Part shown: positions 60,623-64,000 of the stretch, piece after piece
Position numbering within the stretch: the first letter of the stretch is position 1
Layout: each line of letters begins with the position of its first letter
Assembly (NCBI GenBank): GCA_947629575.1
Contig: CANREF010000004.1
Coordinates: 62,001 to 126,000, forward strand
Direction of reading: 5' to 3'
DNA from: an uncultured Clostridia bacterium
GTDB lineage: Bacteria > Bacillota > Clostridia > Christensenellales > Borkfalkiaceae
DNA length: 64,000 nucleotides
Position numbers and translations under genes: made by a program
Notes under the pieces: model-generated
Databases searched by the model: none
Told to the model about the DNA's origin: nothing
The model's input: the letters and a program-made list of their open reading frames with translations, nothing else

Positions 60623-63196
60623 ATGGACGCGAATAAATATACCCAAAAATCGCTTGCGGCGGTGCAGGAGGCGCAGAACACGGCAATGGAATACGGCAAT
60701 TCCGAGCTCACCTGCACCCACCTCTGTCTCGCTCTTTTGGAGCGGGACGGACTTGTATACCGCATTTTGAGCCGTTCGGGAGCAGATCCTGCGGGGCTTT
60801 CCCGCGCCGTCAAGGAAGAGGTGGAACGCCTTCCCCGTGTTTCGGGCAGCGGTGCGGGACAGGTCTATGCCACCCCTGCGCTCGCGCGCACTCTCTCCGA
60901 GGCGGAAAAGCTCGCCGCGAACATGAAGGACGACTATGTTTCGGTAGAGCACCTCTTCCTCTGTCTCTTCGACAATGCGGAGAGCCGCTTGACGGACGTT
61001 TTCAAGCGCTTCGGCGTGACTAAGGACAGCTTCCTCAAGGGGATGAAGGAAGTGCGCGGCAATCAAAATGTGAAGAGCGACAATCCCGAAGATTCCTATG
61101 AGGCGCTCGAAAAATACGGCATGGATCTCACCAAGCGGGCGAGAGAGCACAAGCTCGAACCCGTCATCGGCAGGGACGAGGAGATCCGCAACGTCATCCG
61201 CATTCTCTCCCGCAAGACCAAGAACAATCCCGTGCTCATCGGCGAACCGGGCGTCGGCAAGACGGCGATCGCCGAAGGGCTCGCCCAGCGCATTGCGAAG
61301 GGGGACGTTCCCGAGGGCTTGAAGAATAAGACCCTCTTCTCCCTCGACATGGGGGCGCTCATCGCGGGGGCGAAGTACCGCGGCGAATTCGAGGAGCGCT
61401 TAAAAGCTGTGCTGCAGGAAGTCACGAAGTCGGAGGGGAATATCCTCCTCTTCATCGATGAGCTCCATACCGTTGTCGGCGCGGGCAAGAGCGAGGGCGC
61501 GATGGACGCGGGCAACCTCTTAAAGCCCCTGCTTGCGCGCGGGGAATTGCATTGCATCGGGGCGACCACCCTCGACGAATACCGCAAATACATCGAAAAG
61601 GACGCCGCACTCGAACGGCGCTTCCAGCCCGTGCTCGTGGGAGAGCCCACGGTTGAGGACACGATCTCCATTCTCCGCGGCTTAAAAGAGCGGTTTGAGA
61701 TCTTCCACGGCGTGCGCATCCACGATGACGCTCTCATTTCTGCCGCAACTTTGAGCAACCGCTATATCACCGACCGCTTCCTGCCCGATAAGGCGATCGA
61801 CCTTGTGGACGAAGCGGCGGCGATGATCCGCACGGAGATCGACTCCATGCCCGCCGAAATGGACGCGCTGCACCGCAGGATCGTTCAGCTCGAGGTGGAG
61901 GAGAACGCCCTTCAGAAGGAGCGGGACAATCTCTCGCAGGCACGGCTCGAGACCCTCAAACGGGAACTTGCCGACTGCAAGGAAAAGTTCAACGGCATGA
62001 AGGCGAAATGGGAGGACGAGAAGGCGAAGATCAAAGAGGAGAAGGACCTCAAGGAAAAGTTAGACGCCTTCCGCGGCGAGCTGGAAAGCGCCAAACAGCG
62101 CGGCGACTACAATACCGCGGGACGGCTCGAATACGGGGCGATCCCCTCGCTCGAGAAGAAACTCGCCGCCGCCAAACAGGCGCAGCGGGAGGGCGCTCTT
62201 TTGCAGGACGAAGTGACGAAGGAGCAGATAGAGGAGATCGTCTCCCGCTGGACGGGTATCCCCGTCACCCGCCTCAAAGAGGGGGAGAAAGCCAAGCTCC
62301 TGCGCCTGCCCGAGGAGATCCACAAGAGGGTCGTGGGGCAGGAAGAGGCGGTGGAGAAGGTCTCCGAGGCGATCTTGCGCGCACGGGCGGGCATTTCCGA
62401 CCCCAACCGTCCCATCGGCTCATTCCTCTTTTTGGGCCCTACGGGCGTGGGGAAGACGGAACTCAGCAAGTCCCTCGCCGTAAATCTCTTCGACGACGAG
62501 AAGAACCTCATCCGCATCGATATGAGCGAATACATGGAGAAGTTCTCCGTGTCGCGGCTCATCGGCGCGCCTCCCGGATATGTGGGCTATGAGGAGGGGG
62601 GAACGCTCACCGAGGCGGTGCGGCGGCATCCCTATTCTATCGTCCTCTTCGACGAGATCGAAAAGGCGCACCCCGACGTCTTCAACCTTCTTTTGCAGGT
62701 GCTCGACGACGGGCGTCTCACCGATTCTCAGGGCAGAACGGTGGATTTCAAAAATACCATTCTCATCATGACCTCCAACCTCGGTTCGGACATCATTTCG
62801 GACGGGATCGAGAACGGGGAGGTGACGAACGGCGCGCGCATGGAAGTGGACGCCCTGTTAAAGCGCTCCTTCCGCCCCGAATTTTTGAACAGGCTGGACG
62901 AGATCGTCCTCTTCAAGCCGCTCACGCGGGAAAATATTTCGGGGATCGTAGATATCTTGCTCGACAAGCTCAAAGCGCGGCTCAAGGCGGAGGGGGTCGT
63001 GCTCGAAGTGACAAATGCCGCCAAGGAATATATCTGCGACTTCGGCTACGATCCCATCTTCGGCGCTCGCCCTCTGAAGCGCTTTTTGCAAAAGAATGCG
63101 GAGACGCAGATCGCGCGCTATCTCATCGAGAAAGATCCGCCCGCCGATTCCGTCATCACCCTCGACAGGGGTGCGCAAGGACTGTATCTCAAATAA
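60623..63196 (+). CDS. clpB: ATP-dependent disaggregase ClpB
   Basis: An 857-residue Hsp100 chaperone that extracts proteins from aggregates with DnaK. N-terminal Clp_N repeats (about 1-145), first AAA domain with Walker A GEPGVGKT at 207-214, coiled-coil middle domain (about 405-525) that distinguishes ClpB from ClpC/ClpA, second AAA domain with Walker A GPTGVGKT at 605-612 and arginine finger region. C-terminal D2-small domain is complete. No promoter or CIRCE site is obvious within 200 bases. Confidence 0.97.
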   Translation: MDANKYTQKSLAAVQEAQNTAMEYGNSELTCTHLCLALLERDGLVYRILSRSGADPAGLSRAVKEEVERLPRVSGSGAGQVYATPALARTLSEAEKLAANMKDDYVSVEHLFLCLFDNAESRLTDVFKRFGVTKDSFLKGMKEVRGNQNVKSDNPEDSYEALEKYGMDLTKRAREHKLEPVIGRDEEIRNVIRILSRKTKNNPVLIGEPGVGKTAIAEGLAQRIAKGDVPEGLKNKTLFSLDMGALIAGAKYRGEFEERLKAVLQEVTKSEGNILLFIDELHTVVGAGKSEGAMDAGNLLKPLLARGELHCIGATTLDEYRKYIEKDAALERRFQPVLVGEPTVEDTISILRGLKERFEIFHGVRIHDDALISAATLSNRYITDRFLPDKAIDLVDEAAAMIRTEIDSMPAEMDALHRRIVQLEVEENALQKERDNLSQARLETLKRELADCKEKFNGMKAKWEDEKAKIKEEKDLKEKLDAFRGELESAKQRGDYNTAGRLEYGAIPSLEKKLAAAKQAQREGALLQDEVTKEQIEEIVSRWTGIPVTRLKEGEKAKLLRLPEEIHKRVVGQEEAVEKVSEAILRARAGISDPNRPIGSFLFLGPTGVGKTELSKSLAVNLFDDEKNLIRIDMSEYMEKFSVSRLIGAPPGYVGYEEGGTLTEAVRRHPYSIVLFDEIEKAHPDVFNLLLQVLDDGRLTDSQGRTVDFKNTILIMTSNLGSDIISDGIENGEVTNGARMEVDALLKRSFRPEFLNRLDEIVLFKPLTRENISGIVDILLDKLKARLKAEGVVLEVTNAAKEYICDFGYDPIFGARPLKRFLQKNAETQIARYLIEKDPPADSVITLDRGAQGLYLK

Positions 63197-63231
63197 AATC
63201 ATCCGCATGTAGCTTGTCTGCGCCGAATTTC

Positions 63232-63260
63232 TTGCATTGCATTTCAATTCATGGTATAAT
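63232..63260 (+). promoter_or_regulatory. recX promoter giving a leaderless mRNA
   Basis: TTGCAT (63232-63237), 17-base spacer, TATAAT (63255-63260), then GAAGAC and ATG at 63267. +1 is expected on or next to the start codon. Confidence 0.7.
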
Positions 63261-63266
63261 GAAGAC

Positions 63267-63875
63267 ATGGAAATCACGGCGATCACCGAGCAAGTCAAGG
63301 ACAAGACGAGGTGCAATATCGAGGTGGACGGAAGATTCTTTTGCGGAATGAAGCTCGAGACCGTCATGCAGAACAGGCTCAAGGTCGGCATGGCGGTCAC
63401 GGCGGAGGCGCTTTCCGCGATGCAAACGGAGAGCGAGAAGCAAACTGCGCTCGATAAGGCGCTCAGCCACATTTCCGCGTCCATGAAGACGGAGCGGGAA
63501 GTAAGGGACTTTCTCAAAAAGAAGGGCTACCTTCCGGAAGTTACGGAATATGTGATCGGCAAGATGAAAGAACACCGCTTTCTCGACGACAGGGCATATG
63601 CGCTCTCCTATGCGCAAAGCCTCTCTTCGCGGAAGGGAAAGCGGCTCATCGCCGCGGAACTTCGGCGCAAGGGAGTGAAGGAAGAGGACATCGAAGAGGC
63701 GCTTTCAGCCGTTGAAGGCGAAGAGGAGAGCGCCAAGGCGATATTGGAAAAATATTTACGCGGAAAGGAACTCGATCAAAAGACGCTGCACAGGGCATAT
63801 GCCTATCTCTTGGGAAAGGGATTCGATTATGACGCCGCCCGTTCGGCGCTTTCCGCTCTCGGAGAGGACGAATGA
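63267..63875 (+). CDS. recX: RecA regulator RecX
   Basis: A 202-residue RecX protein that inhibits or modulates RecA filaments. Three RecX helical repeats are seen (ALSHISASMKTEREVRDFLKKKGYLPEVTEYVI, HRFLDDRAYALSYAQSLSSRKGKRLIAAELRRKGVKEEDIEEAL, RAYAYLLGKGFDYDAARSAL). The start 63267 is used because it gives the usual N terminus MEITAITEQ and lies six bases after the -10 box. It overlaps birA by 4 bases. Confidence 0.9.
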   Translation: MEITAITEQVKDKTRCNIEVDGRFFCGMKLETVMQNRLKVGMAVTAEALSAMQTESEKQTALDKALSHISASMKTEREVRDFLKKKGYLPEVTEYVIGKMKEHRFLDDRAYALSYAQSLSSRKGKRLIAAELRRKGVKEEDIEEALSAVEGEEESAKAILEKYLRGKELDQKTLHRAYAYLLGKGFDYDAARSALSALGEDE

Positions 63876-64000
63876 GAACCGTCTTTCTGAAAGAGACTTC
63901 CTCCACAAACGACGATATCAAGCAGTATCTTTCGGAAGGAGAAAACACCGTCGTCTGCGCCGAGCGTCAGACGAAGGGAAGGGGGACGAAGGGAAGGAGC
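63872..64000 (+). CDS. birA: Biotin-protein ligase, partial
   Basis: The window ends after 43 codons. The N terminus MRTVFLKETSSTNDDIKQY reaches the biotin-loop sequence ERQTKGRGTKGR, which is the conserved GRGRxGR region of BirA/BPL catalytic domains. It starts directly with the catalytic domain, so the DNA-binding N-terminal helix-turn-helix of BirA is absent. It overlaps recX by 4 bases. Confidence 0.85.
   Translation, partial: MRTVFLKETSSTNDDIKQYLSEGENTVVCAERQTKGRGTKGRS

Overview
The window is one stretch of a GC-rich Bacillota (Firmicutes) chromosome, most likely an uncultured anaerobic clostridium. Evidence: the prs-pth-mfd gene order, a PrsA-like lipoprotein after mfd, a YunB sporulation gene, a TM1266-type hydrogenase regulator, a thioredoxin-reductase homologue without a pyridine-nucleotide motif, FeoA/FeoA/FeoB, Shine-Dalgarno sites of the AAGGAGG type and many TTGNNN-17-TATAAT promoters. 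Genus level cannot be set from sequence alone. Coding density is high, no rRNA operon, prophage or transposase is seen, and the accessory DNA is limited to repeats and one restriction-like module.

Layout. 1-8.6 kb: housekeeping block prs, pth, mfd, PrsA-like foldase, uppP. 8.6-12.7 kb: an ECF sigma/membrane anti-sigma-like pair, a structured RNA or attenuator with its own promoter and terminator, a leucine-rich-repeat membrane protein and a ferritin-like protein. 12.7-14.7 kb (minus): radical SAM plus DUF4130 DNA-repair pair. 14.9-18.5 kb: two-component system and a surface-anchored protein. 18.6-20.3 kb: membrane protein, a repeat lipoprotein and a TM1266 regulator behind a switch-like leader. 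20.3-23.5 kb: hairpin repeats and a NitT/SsuABC-type importer. 23.6-31.9 kb: tRNA-Thr, PocR/AraC regulator, a sugar kinase-isomerase-aldolase-epimerase operon, an iron alcohol dehydrogenase, Nudix and HAD genes. 32-35.8 kb: a duplicated-domain membrane protein, MinD, MinE, DegV. 35.9-39.9 kb: tRNA-Ser followed by repeated copies of its own 3' end, then the feo operon with four palindromic sites. 40-50.2 kb: YitT, CPBP protease, a probable ferredoxin-type thioredoxin reductase, flavoprotein, CBS protein, RNA methyltransferase, MarR plus a large MacB-like exporter. 50.3-55.8 kb: amidase/yunB divergent pair with sigma-E-like promoters, murG, WYL regulator, tyrS, YigZ. 56-60.3 kb: small XRE-controlled membrane operon, then an XRE / EcoRI-type methyltransferase / DUF262-HNH module. 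60.6-64 kb: clpB, recX, start of birA.

How the genes work together. The sugar operon reads as ketol isomerisation, phosphorylation and aldol cleavage, with the regulator divergent and an alcohol dehydrogenase nearby able to reduce the aldehyde product. The methyltransferase and DUF262-HNH nuclease overlap by 4 bases and share a promoter that carries two palindromes facing a divergent XRE gene, as in controlled restriction-modification systems; this is the best candidate for a little-described system. Other unusual features are a leader with mutually exclusive pairings that would hide or free the ribosome site of the TM1266 gene, tRNA 3'-end copies that lie beside hairpins, several promoters whose spacing predicts leaderless mRNAs, and two families of intergenic hairpin repeats.
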